From NCBI GenBank assembly GCA_030323885.1, contig CM059198.1:55602417-55666416 (forward strand): 64,000 nt of DNA, read 5' to 3'. The translations under genes were made by a program, and so were the position numbers. This stretch comes from Branchipolynoe longqiensis (Eukaryota > Annelida > Polychaeta > Phyllodocida > Polynoidae). The notes beneath the pieces are model-generated. The model searched no databases. It was not told the DNA's origin and was given only the letters and a program-made list of their open reading frames with translations. Positions 36,001 through 41,588 of the stretch are shown here, piece after piece (position 1 is the stretch's first letter; each line of letters begins with the position of its first letter).

Positions 36001-39000
36001 GAGATCTTCCCAGGCACGTCGCCGTTCTCGGAACCAGAGTCGCGCAACATGCGCGGTGTGCTGATGAGAGAGAGACACCGCCTGCATGTCTACATCTCGC
36101 TACACTCCTTCATGCAGCTCTGGGTGCTGCCCTGGGCAGGTCTCCACCGCCGCTCCCCCGACTACCCCGAGCTGGTAAGGTTTAAAAGCTTGGCTTAGGC
36201 CAAATTAAAAAAACTAACTTGTTTAGCGTCCCCGTCCGACCTGAGAAATGCCCCCAACCTCCAAATATATTTGATTTTTTAATTAAAAAAAAAAACCTCA
36301 AATGAAATATTAAAACTCAAAGCGATGCTTTCCCGCCTATTATAATCAATATTCACTCTGTGGTGCTCGGCATTAATAGGATAGGGCAAGGACTGGTTAG
36401 CTCAGTGTCAGGATAATGTGACTGAGTGGGATATCGGGTCATGTTGCGGGCGGCCTGATTTCCCAGTGTGGCAGCACTATAAAGTCACCATGACAGCACA
36501 CTGTCACAAGTTGGTACCCATCCTGATATGACCTGATAGATGTTGCCAGGACGTAAAACTCCAACAACCAACCAACCATTGCGCTCCTTGTTGCTGTTTA
36601 TGCTTGAGTGATGCCTCCAATGATTTGCACAACTTGCAGGAGCGTGTTGCGAACGAATCCTCCCATGCCATGCTCGCTGTACACGGTGAATACTACCAGG
36701 TGGTCAACTTCCCTGAACAACTCTGTGAGTATACATCAGGCATAGAGACACCTATCGATTTCTTTTTATTGTTCACAAGTTTATTCTAGATGAATGATTA
36801 AAGTTGCATAGTCCGATGGTTTTGAGTTTCTGTCATTTTCTGAGATAAATATGTTAGGTTGATTGCTATTATCTATCTACCTTACTCTAGTTTGAAGTAA
36901 CTTTTATTTTAAATGGCTACCTTTTGAGATATGTGAAGTGCAACCATGCAAAATTAAGTTTGGCAAGCACGCCCAAAACTCTGACACCATAGGCTTCCGC
37001 AGTAACAGGTTCTGTTAAATTGCCTCAGTATTCCCTTCTCTGTGGCGACAAATGTTTAATAAGTGCACCAGTCCTTAAGTTAGATATAGTAGATTTAGAT
37101 AATTGCTTTGGCTTTGAAACATGCAAAATTACTTTTGACATGCATGTAAAAATACTGGTCATCATAGGCTTCAGCAGTGACAGGTTCTAGTAAACTGACT
37201 TAGTATTCATTCTATGCGGCAATACAGTATTACCCCGTTAAACCAAACTTGAAGGGAACCTAGAAATTTGTTTGGATTAACCTGATCATTGGTTTAACCG
37301 AGCTCTGACTTTGACTTGGCTTTGGCAAAAACGTGGATGCTTTATGAATGTACAATGTATGCGGACACTATGATTATTGTTTTTGATGTATATACAGTTT
37401 AACCCCATTAAACCAACCTCGGTTAAATCAAACGATCGGTTAATCCAAAGTTTTTTTGGCAACCTGCCTAAATACTACCATTTATCATATAAAAAAGTCT
37501 CAGATGACCTTAAAACCTTATGAAAGTTTGGTTAAACTGTACTGGAAGTGGTCTGGGGCTGACAATTTTGTTTGGATTAACCGATACTTTGGATTAACCG
37601 ACTTTGGTTTAACCAACTTTTTTATATGATAAATGGTAGTATTTTGCCGGGCCGCCGAAAAAAGTTTGGATTAACCGATCGTTTGGTTTAACCGAGCTTG
37701 GTTTAACGGGGTTGTACTGTATATGCTTAATGAGTGCACTCATATCTAAGTCGCATCTGGAGGGTTAAATCTAACGTAAGCATTTTGGTTTCGATAACTT
37801 GATGCTTTCGCTGGACTAAATATTCATCCAAGCTGTGACCCTGCTTTGACCTGACAGACCTGGCCTCTGGGTCCTCCATGGACTGGGCCAAGAAGACTGC
37901 AGGAGTGAAGTATTCCTACACCATAGAGCTGCGTCCCAACACCAGGCAGCCCCACTTTGCAGTCTCCTTCCAGGTCAGTCATGCGTGTCGACATTCGCAT
38001 CCAACCGTGTCCAGCAATAGAGGGGTTGTAATGACGTCACGAGACAACTTCCGGCGGCCATATTGGATTACATATGAAAGGCTTAGAAGTGCTTACATTG
38101 TGGTTATTTACCGGTTTGTGGGTTTATTTGTCACTGTTTTGAGCAGTTTGGTCTCAAAAGTTGGTGGAAAAGGTTTTTTTGATGGAGGGGAAATATTTTT
38201 TTAATCATGTAGCCGCACATATTTGCTAAAGCGCAGTATTTTGACACTTTGGATGCTATCTCAAAGAATTAGAAAGGTTCGGGCAGTACCCGCTAGGTGG
38301 CGCCACATACTTCGGCGGCCCTGACTTTCGGTAGACCCAGTGGTGGCTGTAGTGTTCTTGGTATAAGACAGGGGGCATTAAGTGTAATCCAAGATTGCTA
38401 ACCACTGAGTGATGACGTCCCATGCACTCCCTCTATAGACAAGTTTGTAATTCCATCTGCGCATGTGCTGAAAACGTCGTCCAAAGCAAAATTGATTGAT
38501 TGATTGATTGGTGGTTGCTTTACGCCGTGTCGGCAGCATATCAAAACAAATGCACCCGTTCATTGGATTTGCAAATGTTTTGTATTTCTATTAATTTTGA
38601 ATAAAATCAAACAATTTGGCATAAACGTGGATTCACTCATGCAACACTATAATTAAATGAATATATTTAAGGCACAAAGTTCTATCCATAACTAAGCGTT
38701 TTGAGCTAAGAAACATCCAATTCCCCACAAAACAATCAGTCACTTTACATAGCCTGCAGGCTGATGTTCACATCACCATTTTTAATTCTTGTTCTAAATT
38801 TTAAAATGTCAAATGTGTCAACAGAAACCTGTTTCAAAGAAATATATAGCCAATGTCTGATTAATCATACACATTTCCTAGCCCTTCAGATGTTATTAAC
38901 CATAGGATATAAATAAAAACATGAATAAAATATGTAAAACTGACTCTGGCTATAGTTCTAACACTAGTCCGAGTGAACACATTTGTCTAGATCTAAATGC

Positions 39001-39887
39001 AGGTGGTATATGACATGCCGATTAGTGTGATGTAAATGCAATGCGAGATAAAAGATTCACATCTTATTTTATTATATATACATTTTTTATTCGATTCTAC
39101 ATTTCAAACGTTTGCTGATGATGTGCTGAAACTAGCAGTTTCCATAGCTACACTCACTGCTTCAACATGCACAATGTGCTTCGCTTGGGCTTGTTTTGCT
39201 TTTATGCATCCCACAATGGAATTACGAACCTGCCTATGCTTCACCAAAGACCCTATAATACTAAGACGGCTCACTCAACCTGTACTGGGTAATCAAAATG
39301 ATCAAACCCACCACTTGGTGCGCTGTCTGTTCTCTCGGTTAAGCAGTTGCTATATTATATGTATAAATGTATATATGAATGTGAAAGATGTGTGATGATG
39401 GCAATGATGATGATGCTGATGATAATGTGTATTTGTTCATAACAATTTCATATTGATATGTATTCATACTTACCTATCTCATGGATAATATAATTGTATG
39501 TGTTTACATGTGAAACACCAACCAGCAGCCAGGCTGATCAAACCCACCACAAGGTGGCACTGCAAAATTTACATCAGGAGTGAGCCGTCTTAGTTTTATA
39601 GGGTCTTTGACGTCACTTCCCAATTGGCCTGTTACTTGCTGGTTTCCGCATTGCCATATGATGTTTGTTTGTTAGTTTGAGCTTTACTGTGGAATATTAG
39701 TGACACGGTAAGTGGAATATTAGTGACACAGAACTAACGTTGCCATGTATTAAAGCCTCTTTCTTCTGTTGCTTAGTTGCAGCCCTCACAAATAAAGCCG
39801 ACTGGGGAGGAGGTAATGGCCGGCATCCTGACTACAGCTCGCTTAGTGAAGCAAAGACTCAGCGAGGTCGGCGAGGACGGACTGTAG
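8965..39887 (+). CDS. Secreted pro-carboxypeptidase, family M14A (A-type), 12 coding exons
   Basis: Zinc metallo-carboxypeptidase that removes C-terminal residues from peptides; expected to be secreted as a zymogen. Coding exons are 8965-9071, 25048-25138, 25691-25827, 28379-28496, 31080-31181, 31530-31628, 32608-32712, 34740-34845, 35975-36174, 36640-36724, 37858-37973 and 39777-39887. All introns are GT-AG, all phases match, and the product is 458 residues (vertebrate CPA/CPB precursors are about 420). Domains in order: signal peptide (about 1-25), activation propeptide (about 33-112), RRRR site (129-132), catalytic domain (about 145-458). Visible catalytic residues: zinc ligands His202 and Glu205 in GIHAREW and His332 in SLHS; substrate carboxylate binders Asn280/Arg281 (LNRNF) and Arg261 (WRKNR); Tyr384 (YLASGSS) and the general base Glu407 (TIELRP). 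The residue equivalent to bovine position 255 is Met391, which points to hydrophobic A-type rather than B-type (Asp) specificity. Start ATG has the context CACCATGG. Subfamily orthology cannot be settled by eye. Confidence 0.93.
9250..9602 (+). mobile_element. MITE (family F5, GCATAGTCCGATGG ends)
   Basis: Starts TTGCATAGTCCGATGG and ends CATCGTACTATGCAGCTTTA, inverted ends about 20 bp. Nearly the same sequence at 23979-24330. Confidence 0.75.
9777..10410. mobile_element. PIF/Harbinger-like MITE (family F2) with ATA target duplication
   Basis: Terminal inverted repeats AGCCGTGTTTACACGGGC and AGCCCTGTTTACACGGGC, flanked by ATA at 9774-9776 and 10411-10413. It interrupts a TGCATAGTCTGATGG-type repeat, which confirms the boundaries. 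Subterminal copies of GAATCGATTC- and AAAACGCTTC-like words recur. A three-base duplication suits PIF/Harbinger. Confidence 0.83.
10627..10890. mobile_element. Small PIF/Harbinger-like MITE with TTA target duplication
   Basis: Inverted ends TGCTAGGTACACACCTAC and TGCTAGGTTCACACCTAC; TTA at 10624-10626 and 10891-10893. The interior repeats CCCGAC and GAATCGCAATCG words. Confidence 0.8.
10891..11122. repeat. Degraded SINE family S fragments
   Basis: Plus-strand middle and tail (10891-11036), then a minus-strand tail fragment (11067-11122) with TTTTACGTTCTAGCAACATC. Confidence 0.55.
11322..12340. mobile_element. 1-kb non-autonomous DNA transposon (CTGTCACACTA ends)
   Basis: Inverted ends CCTGTCACACTATGATGTAAC and GCTGTCACACTACAACGTAAC. 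The interior is made of degenerate AACGTA, GACGTA and CTCGACATA words on both strands, so the frames found in it are not genes. Confidence 0.72.
12385..12950. repeat. Palindromic element
   Basis: The left arm, with GGTTGGATAGAAGCAG and TCGGATTTTGGGTTTAATTTG, is repeated inverted at 12840-12945 and again directly near 12700. Includes a C run at 12771. Probably a degenerate MITE. Confidence 0.55.
13102..13462 (+). mobile_element. SINE family S, head type II, full length
   Basis: The head has GGGATGGCCGAATGAGTTGAG (A-box-like) and GGGTTCGAACCCTGG (B-box-like), then body and CAACCAACC tail. Confidence 0.8.
13708..14037 (-). mobile_element. SINE family S, head type I, full length
   Basis: Reverse copy from TTGTTGTTGTTTTATG to the type I head (CGCATGGGAAGCCTACGC, GGCCACCGTGTCC). 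Confidence 0.8.
14151..14235 (+). repeat. SINE family S, tail fragment
   Basis: About 85 bases of the 3' end, terminating in ACTCCAACAACCAACCA. Confidence 0.6.
14371..14922. mobile_element. PIF/Harbinger-like MITE (family F2) with TAA target duplication
   Basis: Same ends as 9777-10410, AGCCCTGTTTACACGGGC to CCCGTGTAAACACGGCT, flanked by TAA at 14368-14370 and 14923-14925. The interior differs from the first copy in the middle. Confidence 0.83.
15114..15436 (+). mobile_element. SINE family S, head type I, full length
   Basis: Clear head with GGCCGAACCGGTAGAGCGC and a B-box region, complete body, tail ending AACCCCAACAAC. Confidence 0.8.
15600..15977. repeat. MITE F7, 5'-truncated copy
   Basis: Collinear with the right part of the F7 elements from CCTTATATAAAAACGG to GGTGAATCTTTTATCTAAC. 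A short open frame at 15406-15630 runs into it and is not recognised. Confidence 0.6.
16071..16493. mobile_element. MITE (family F7) with 8-bp target duplication, hAT-like
   Basis: Inverted ends TAGGTAAAAGATTCACCCC and GTAGATAAAAGATTCACCCC, flanked by CCATTACC at 16063-16070 and 16494-16501. It interrupts a dispersed repeat that is uninterrupted at about 3170-3380. An 8-base duplication suits the hAT group. Confidence 0.8.
16793..16880 (+). repeat. G-rich tract
   Basis: Includes a run of about 18 G and many GGAGG blocks; could form G-quadruplexes. Confidence 0.85.
17294..17865. mobile_element. MITE (family F10) with TA target duplication
   Basis: Inverted ends GAGGGTATGCACTGACGTCA and GAGGGTATTCCCGTGACATC; TA at 17292-17293 and 17866-17867. 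The interior holds the shared module at about 17595-17760. Confidence 0.75.
18290..18652 (+). mobile_element. SINE family S, truncated copy plus tail duplicate
   Basis: A headless copy (18290-18540) is followed by a second 3' portion (18541-18652) in the same orientation. Confidence 0.72.
18691..19293. mobile_element. MITE family F1
   Basis: Ends are inverted copies TAGACGACATCACGGTTCC and TAGACTACATCACGGTTCC; TA-rich flanks. The interior carries the shared module also seen in other MITEs (19005-19175). Confidence 0.78.
19382..19493 (+). repeat. (GGGTGT)n microsatellite
   Basis: About 110 bases of GTGGGT hexamers with GT variants. The frames rich in Val/Gly or Pro/Thr across it are artefacts. 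Confidence 0.92.
19768..20610. mobile_element. 0.84-kb non-autonomous DNA transposon (ATGGCCCTG ends)
   Basis: Inverted ends ATGGCCCTGCCAGACTACG and ATGGCCCTGTCACATTACG, both continuing into ACGCATCGCGCAA. Flanked by TACTTT on both sides. It interrupts the CTTTAGTTTGAAATAAC-type repeat. The interior is rich in AACGTATGACC words. Confidence 0.75.
21218..21975. mobile_element. Nested MITE with TATGCACCAATCGG ends
   Basis: Bounded by GCCTGTATGCACCAATCGG and its inverted counterpart CCGATTGGTGCATACGGC. Its core is a long palindrome (21424-21776). It lies inside the 20793-22311 element. Confidence 0.68.
21424..21776. repeat. Long inverted repeat (arms about 150-160 bp)
   Basis: The left arm, starting near ATGCGATCATATTTAACAG and including AACCCTAAATTCGAA and ATATTTTCGAATCGACGAAC, is mirrored by the right arm up to CTGTTAAATATGATCGCAT. 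The loop contains a (GGC)5 run. Confidence 0.78.
22332..22490 (+). mobile_element. SINE family S, head type II, 3'-truncated
   Basis: Head with GGATGGCAGAATGAGTTGAG and GAGTTCGAACCCTGG, then the first part of the body to GGATAAGGCAATG. Confidence 0.7.
22790..23358 (+). repeat. Dispersed 0.57-kb repeat, copy 2 (LTR-like)
   Basis: Starts near TGTCGGGACTCGGCCG and ends near GTCCCGTGGTAACA (TG...CA-like), with GGAATAAAGG near 22894. It is the inverted counterpart of 1-576. It may be a solo LTR, but no target duplication is seen and no internal retroelement was found. Confidence 0.6.
23779..23979 (-). mobile_element. SINE family S, truncated
   Basis: Reverse copy from the tail to CTCTCCTATTAA, where the F5 MITE begins. 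Confidence 0.72.
23979..24330 (+). mobile_element. MITE (family F5)
   Basis: Ends AAAGTTGCATAGTCCGATGG and CATCGGACTATGCAGCTTTA are inverted. It stands between two SINE fragments that face each other (23779-23979 minus and 24332-24438 plus). Confidence 0.78.
24332..24438 (+). repeat. SINE family S, tail fragment
   Basis: The last about 107 bases (GGGGCAGCATTATAAAGTCG to CCAACCAATC), starting right after the F5 MITE. Confidence 0.65.
24588..25005. mobile_element. MITE (family F7), second copy
   Basis: Ends AGATAAAAGATTCACCCC and GTGAATCTTTTATCTAG; the interior is collinear with 16071-16493 (TTTACCCTGCTACTTTTGAG, then CCATCTTGTCTTTTTGCATT). Ends 42 bp before carboxypeptidase exon 2. Partial relatives lie at 15600-15977 and 1850-2180. 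Confidence 0.72.
25048..25138 (+). CDS. Carboxypeptidase exon 2: start of propeptide
   Basis: Acceptor TTGCAG at 25042-25047, donor GAC|GTAAGA. Completes a split Asn codon and reads NWRILEVGPVSG, then DFLDDHDSSDD, the start of a Propep_M14-type domain. It follows a 16-kb intron. Confidence 0.88.
25228..25302 (-). repeat. SINE family S, isolated type II head
   Basis: Only the tRNA-like head remains: GGGGTTCGAATCCCACGATG and CATTTGGCCTTCCCGTCTGG. Confidence 0.6.
25325..25668 (+). mobile_element. Molluscan tRNA-derived SINE (CATCAAAGGC type)
   Basis: The head resembles a tRNA (GGGACATAGCTCAGGTGTTAG). The body has CCACTGGTCCACATCTGG, TTCATCAAAGGCTGTG, GTGCATATAAAAGACCCC and CCAATAGCCGATGA, and a GTTAAATAAAACAAAC end. 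I recall this family from gastropod genomes. It lies just before carboxypeptidase exon 3. Confidence 0.78.
25691..25827 (+). CDS. Carboxypeptidase exon 3: propeptide core
   Basis: Acceptor TTTGTTCCAG, donor CG|GTAAGC (phase 2). Encodes the second half of the propeptide fold, with VRDPLEIAVSPYALNRV and SIPYTQTANDLQR. The last motif corresponds to the conserved I-x-Y-x-x-x-x-x-D-x-Q segment near the end of M14A propeptides. Confidence 0.9.
25886..26222 (+). mobile_element. SINE family S, head type I, full length
   Basis: A good example of the family: head GGATGTGATGGCCGAATCGG and GGTTTCGATTCCCGGTCG, body, and tail CAACAATCAACCAACCA. Confidence 0.82.
26268..26600 (-). mobile_element. SINE family S, full length
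   Basis: Reverse copy starting TTGTTTGTTGGGGTTTATGC and ending in a type I-like head (ATGGGTAGCCTTCGCTC, GGCCACAGCATC). Confidence 0.78.
26600..28378. other. Intron 3 remainder, no gene seen
   Basis: Unassigned AT-rich sequence with duplicated GTGATGTATAAGSATWATG blocks (27780, 27970), repeated AGGTGGCGCYACCA (28092, 28203) and a TATA stretch near 27175. Open frames are short and unrecognised. Confidence 0.5.
28379..28496 (+). CDS. Carboxypeptidase exon 4: linker with RRRR cleavage site
   Basis: Acceptor CTTCACAG, donor CAG|GTGAGA. Encodes the propeptide-to-enzyme linker containing ARAHARRRRSVSDDD, a basic run that fits a furin-type or trypsin-type cut, and then the mature N-terminus PPHYYMLYDQ. 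The linker is longer than in vertebrate CPA/CPB. The intron minisatellite begins directly at this donor. Confidence 0.9.
28500..30365 (+). repeat. 46-bp minisatellite filling intron 4
   Basis: About forty units with ATGATGGAGAGTGACACAC and ACAAACAGCACATACAG, period 46 bp. The first ten are diverged and the rest almost uniform. It starts right at the exon 4 donor, and early units contain CAGGTAAGATG, resembling that donor region (CAGGTGAGATG). Confidence 0.92.
30366..31079 (+). repeat. Long pyrimidine tract before exon 5
   Basis: About 710 bases of CTCTCATCTC/CACCCCTCTC-type sequence with few purines, running into the acceptor CAG at 31077-31079. The purine strand gives artefactual Arg/Gly/Glu frames. 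Confidence 0.9.
31080..31181 (+). CDS. Carboxypeptidase exon 5: N-terminal catalytic strand
   Basis: Acceptor CCCCCAG at the end of a 0.7-kb pyrimidine tract, donor AAG|GTGAGG. Reads INDYMERV, then GKSYEGRSMYGVK, the conserved S-x-E-G-R motif of M14A enzymes that precedes the zinc site. Confidence 0.92.
31530..31628 (+). CDS. Carboxypeptidase exon 6: HxxE zinc motif
   Basis: Acceptor TTGCGACAG, donor CAG|GTGCGT. Contains VWVDAGIHAREWIAPATAL, the M14 zinc signature with His202 and Glu205 as ligands and Arg204 equivalent to bovine Arg71. Confidence 0.95.
31745..32550 (+). repeat. About 83-bp tandem repeat in intron 6
   Basis: Repeated GGAAGGGTTCTTTTCGCTGG and GGTAGTGGGTCAG blocks at 32190-32550, with an earlier diverged copy at 31745-31870. 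An ATTATTTACA-type dispersed repeat separates them. Confidence 0.75.
32608..32712 (+). CDS. Carboxypeptidase exon 7: NPDGY motif
   Basis: Acceptor GGGTGCAG, donor GAT|GTAAGT. Reads WLILPLANPDGYQFTWTD, the conserved strand and NPDGY turn of M14A. Confidence 0.93.
32740..33515 (+). repeat. TTCTTCTTG nonamer array, split by a SINE
   Basis: A 90-bp stretch at 32740-32830 and a 465-bp stretch at 33050-33515 of the same nine-base unit, followed by other pyrimidine repeats to 33625. The long Cys/Ser or Phe/Leu frames are its translation. Confidence 0.92.
32897..33050 (-). mobile_element. SINE family S, partial, inside a TTCTTCTTG array
   Basis: Head type II (GGGTTCGAACCCACGATC, TTTGGTCATCCTGTC) and the adjoining body. 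The nine-base array continues on both sides (32740-32830 and 33050-33515). Confidence 0.72.
33627..34437 (+). mobile_element. SINE family S, split by the LTR-like insert
   Basis: The first part, 33627-33735, has a type I head (GTAGAGCGCAGGCCTCC). The body resumes at 34371-34437 (TCAATAGGATGGAGCAAGG to GGGATATCAG). A separate reverse tail fragment lies at 34571-34620. Confidence 0.68.
33761..34370 (+). mobile_element. Candidate solo LTR inserted in a SINE
   Basis: A 610-bp block bounded by TGCGAGGAAAGGAGG and TTTTCGCGCA (TG...CA). It has GC-rich U3-like sequence, a TATA-like CCCTTATAAGG near 33967 and CTCAATAAACG near 34320. The ends are imperfect inverted repeats. It splits a SINE whose halves are 33627-33735 and 34371-34437. 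No clear target duplication, so LTR origin is an inference. Confidence 0.5.
34740..34845 (+). CDS. Carboxypeptidase exon 8: substrate-binding arginines
   Basis: Acceptor CTTTTCCAG, donor GGCC|GTGAGT (phase 1). Encodes DRLWRKNRR with the Arg127 equivalent, then a CPDPC loop and GVDLNRNFDFNWG carrying the Asn144/Arg145 equivalents. Confidence 0.94.
34883..35212 (-). mobile_element. SINE family S, head type I, full length
   Basis: Reverse copy from GAGTTTTACGTTCTGG to the head (GAGAAGCCTGTGCTC, AAGCCAGCATGTC). It forms a head-to-head pair with 35230-35543. Confidence 0.78.
35230..35543 (+). mobile_element. SINE family S, head type I, short head
   Basis: GGACGCAGTGGCCGAATCAG starts the head, which has lost its anticodon-arm region; complete body and tail follow. 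Confidence 0.78.
35885..35968 (+). repeat. SINE tail ending at the exon 9 acceptor
   Basis: CCCAACAGCCGATGTTTAC and GGGGATCGTTAAACAAAC followed by AAAC repeats look like the 3' end of the same or a related SINE. It stops about six bases before the acceptor CAG of exon 9. Confidence 0.6.
35975..36174 (+). CDS. Carboxypeptidase exon 9: third zinc ligand
   Basis: Acceptor AATCTTGCAG, donor CTG|GTAAGG. Encodes NPCSEIFPGTSPFSEPESR, then VYISLHSFMQLWVLPW with His332 as third zinc ligand. The tail of a SINE ends about ten bases before the acceptor AG, leaving almost no polypyrimidine tract. Confidence 0.93.
36358..36582 (+). mobile_element. SINE family S, 5'-truncated
   Basis: Starts in the body at TGGTGCTCGGCATTAATAGG and ends CCAACAACCAACCAACC, 58 bp before carboxypeptidase exon 10. 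Confidence 0.76.
36640..36724 (+). CDS. Carboxypeptidase exon 10
   Basis: Acceptor AACTTGCAG, donor CT|GTGAGT (phase 1). Reads VANESSHAMLAVHGEYYQV, the helix and loop before the specificity pocket. The catalytic-pocket Tyr codon is split between this exon and the next. Confidence 0.88.
36797..37135 (+). repeat. MITE family F5, rearranged copy
   Basis: Begins TTAAAGTTGCATAGTCCGATGG and follows the F5 sequence for about 300 bases. The right end is replaced by another partial F5 stretch up to the F8 element at 37225. Confidence 0.65.
37225..37719. mobile_element. pogo/Tigger-like MITE (family F8), TA target duplication
   Basis: Inverted ends CAGTATTACCCCGTTAAA and CAGTACAACCCCGTTAAA, flanked by TA. 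Long internal palindromic stretches of GGTTTAACC and GGATTAACC. CAGT ends with TA duplications suit the pogo branch of Tc1/mariner. Confidence 0.8.
37858..37973 (+). CDS. Carboxypeptidase exon 11: specificity pocket and catalytic Glu
   Basis: Acceptor CCTGACAG, donor CAG|GTCAGT. Reads YLASGSSMDWAKK, then KYSYTIELRPN. Tyr384 is equivalent to bovine Tyr248, Met391 sits at the specificity position and Glu407 is the general base. Confidence 0.94.
37974..38433. other. Intron 11 start, no gene seen
   Basis: No feature recognised apart from TTCCGGCGGCCAT/TTCGGCGGCC words that may belong to a MITE. Confidence 0.45.
38434..39237. mobile_element. MITE family F1, diverged copy
   Basis: Ends ATAGACAAGTTTGTAATTCC and GGAATTACGAACCTGCCTAT are inverted; the interior shares ATAGGATATAAATAAAAAC and TTTCTATTAATTTTGAATAA with the other copies. 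Contains a short ATTG microsatellite at 38492. Confidence 0.62.
39238..39776. other. Intron 11 end, no gene seen
   Basis: An inverted pair CTTCACCAAAGACCCTATAA..CTAAGACGG (39240-39270) and CCGTCTTAGTTTTATAGGGTC (39586-39606) marks a further palindromic element, with GATGATGATG near 39400. Confidence 0.55.
39777..39887 (+). CDS. Carboxypeptidase exon 12: C-terminus and stop
   Basis: Encodes LQPSQIKPTGEEVMAGI and ends EDGL with TAG at 39885-39887. The family pattern (phe-leu-leu-pro-ala-ser-gln-ile in vertebrate CPA) fits the acceptor TTAG at 39776 without gaps. A second AG six bases downstream (TTGCAG, exon start 39783) is also in frame and would drop two residues. The stop lies in the first unit of a 51-bp minisatellite. 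Confidence 0.88.
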   Translation: MQPSQIKPTGEEVMAGILTTARLVKQRLSEVGEDGL

Positions 39888-40150
39888 AAGAACATATGGG
39901 GGGTGACAGAACGTGGGGAGTTAAAGAGGATGGACTGTAGAAGAACGTGTGGAGCTACAGAAAGCGGTGATTTAAAGAGGACGGACTGTAGAAGAACGTG
40001 TGGAGCTACAGAACGCGGGGATTTAAAGAGGACGGACTGTAGAAGAACGTGTGGAGCTACAGAACACGGGGATTTAAAGAGGACGGACTGTAGAAGAACA
40101 TGTGGAGCTACAGAACGCGGGGATATAAAGAGGACTGACTGTACACGGCC
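39873..40150 (+). repeat. 51-bp minisatellite overlapping the carboxypeptidase stop codon
   Basis: Five to six units; each contains GAGGACGGACTGTAGAAGAA, the last codons and stop of the gene, followed by CGTGTGGAGCTACAGAACGC. Fifty-one is a multiple of three. Confidence 0.9.
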
Positions 40151-40329
40151 ACTGATGTTATAAAACAGGTTCCAAATGACGAGGAGTGACTGTAGAAGTT
40201 ACAAAACCTAAGGTGTTTATGGATGGACTGTAGGAGCTACAGAACAGGGCAGAACTGATGAGGGAGGAGTGGCGGATAGGGGGAGGGTGTTCCGGATAAT
40301 GACTCGTCACAGAAGTAACCATACAACAT

Positions 40330-40765
40330 TACTCCATTGGTAATGCCAAAGACAATGTAAGATAAGACTCATCGCGCCACTCAGCACTTTCCCGTGAAAT
40401 ACAGATGTAGTGGCGCCATCCCATGGCAAACAAGGTGCGCATTAAATGGCAATTAAATGTTATATTTACACAGTGTATATCTCCCGCTATAATTGTCAAT
40501 ATAATTCGATAATAATTATATAATATTACATGATTGAGTAATAATTGACTATAATTGTTGTACATTTTCTTTGATGGAACAGCAGTCAGGGTGGGCTAGG
40601 GAACCTGTCCCCTTGTTTCAATGGTACAGCAGTCAGGCTGGGATAGGGAACCTGTCCAATTGCCTTGTTTGCCGTTGGGTGGCAGCACTGCATGATTATT
40701 TAGGAATTTCCTCTATGAAAGCGCTGAGTGGCCTGTCTGGTCGTACATTGTCTTTGGTATTGGTA
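40330..40765. mobile_element. Palindromic MITE downstream of the carboxypeptidase gene
   Basis: Left TTGGTAATGCCAAAGACAATGT and right ACATTGTCTTTGGTATTGG are inverted, and both continue into CACTCAGC and GGCAAACAAGG blocks. The middle contains a duplicated GGGAACCTGTCC segment (40610, 40645). Confidence 0.62.
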
Positions 40766-40772
40766 TCTGCAC

Positions 40773-40778
40773 AATAAA
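40773..40778 (+). promoter_or_regulatory. Candidate poly(A) signal AATAAA downstream of carboxypeptidase
   Basis: First AATAAA I noticed downstream of the TAG stop on this strand, about 890 bases away. It lies just past a MITE; no transcript evidence. Confidence 0.25.
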
Positions 40779-41232
40779 CTAAACTGTGGAACCTCATTGC
40801 TCAACAGCCAGCAGGTGAAGGTCATGAATAATGTATCATGCACACATTGTGAAAATGGAGAGCGGCAGTCAAGTAATGAAAGCAGTCTTAGTCGCATCGC
40901 GACCGACAGTATGATCATGATGATGTGAAAATAAGCTCCTATTGACACGAGCTTGTGAAAACATCCAGTAAGAAGAGGTGTAGTCACAACAAGCAAACAA
41001 GTCGATAGAATATTCACACCTTCCCAGGGTAGGGGTGAATGACAACCTAGTCTAAATACTGACAAAATATGCTTTGGAATGAATCACTTCAGACAAGCTG
41101 TGGGGTCGCTGGTTCCAGTGTGCAATGTTATATATATCTATATTGTCGTAATGTTGAGGAATTCAGAGAGAATTAAAAAAAAAAACCAAGATGGCTGTCA
41201 CAGAAATCTCTTGATTCGACTTTTCAAGTGTA

Positions 41233-41588
41233 TTAAAGCTGCATAGTCCGATGAAATATAAAATTTTCAAAACAAAACCAATTATCTAGATTTAATTTTA
41301 CCTATCTAACTTAGATACTGATGCCCTTATTAAGCATTTGTTTCTGTGTAGAAGGCAATACTGAGTCAATTTAACAGAACCTGTTACTGCGGAAGTCTAT
41401 GGTGTCAGAGTTTTGGCAAGTTTGCCAAAACTAATTTTCCATGTCTGCACTCAAAATATCTCAAAAGTTTACCATTTAAAATAAAAGTAACTTTGAACTA
41501 ATGTAAAGTAGATACTAGTGATCGATCTAATATATTTATCTCAGACAAAAATACAGAAATTCAAAACCATCGGACTATGCAACTTTAA
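41233..41588 (-). mobile_element. MITE (family F5)
   Basis: Reverse-oriented copy: starts TTAAAGCTGCATAGTCCGATG and ends CCATCGGACTATGCAACTTTAA. Confidence 0.75.

Noticed and set aside
39903..40163. A frame with repeated RTCGAT and LKRTDC residues
   Set aside because: It is the 51-bp minisatellite read in another frame, downstream of the true stop.
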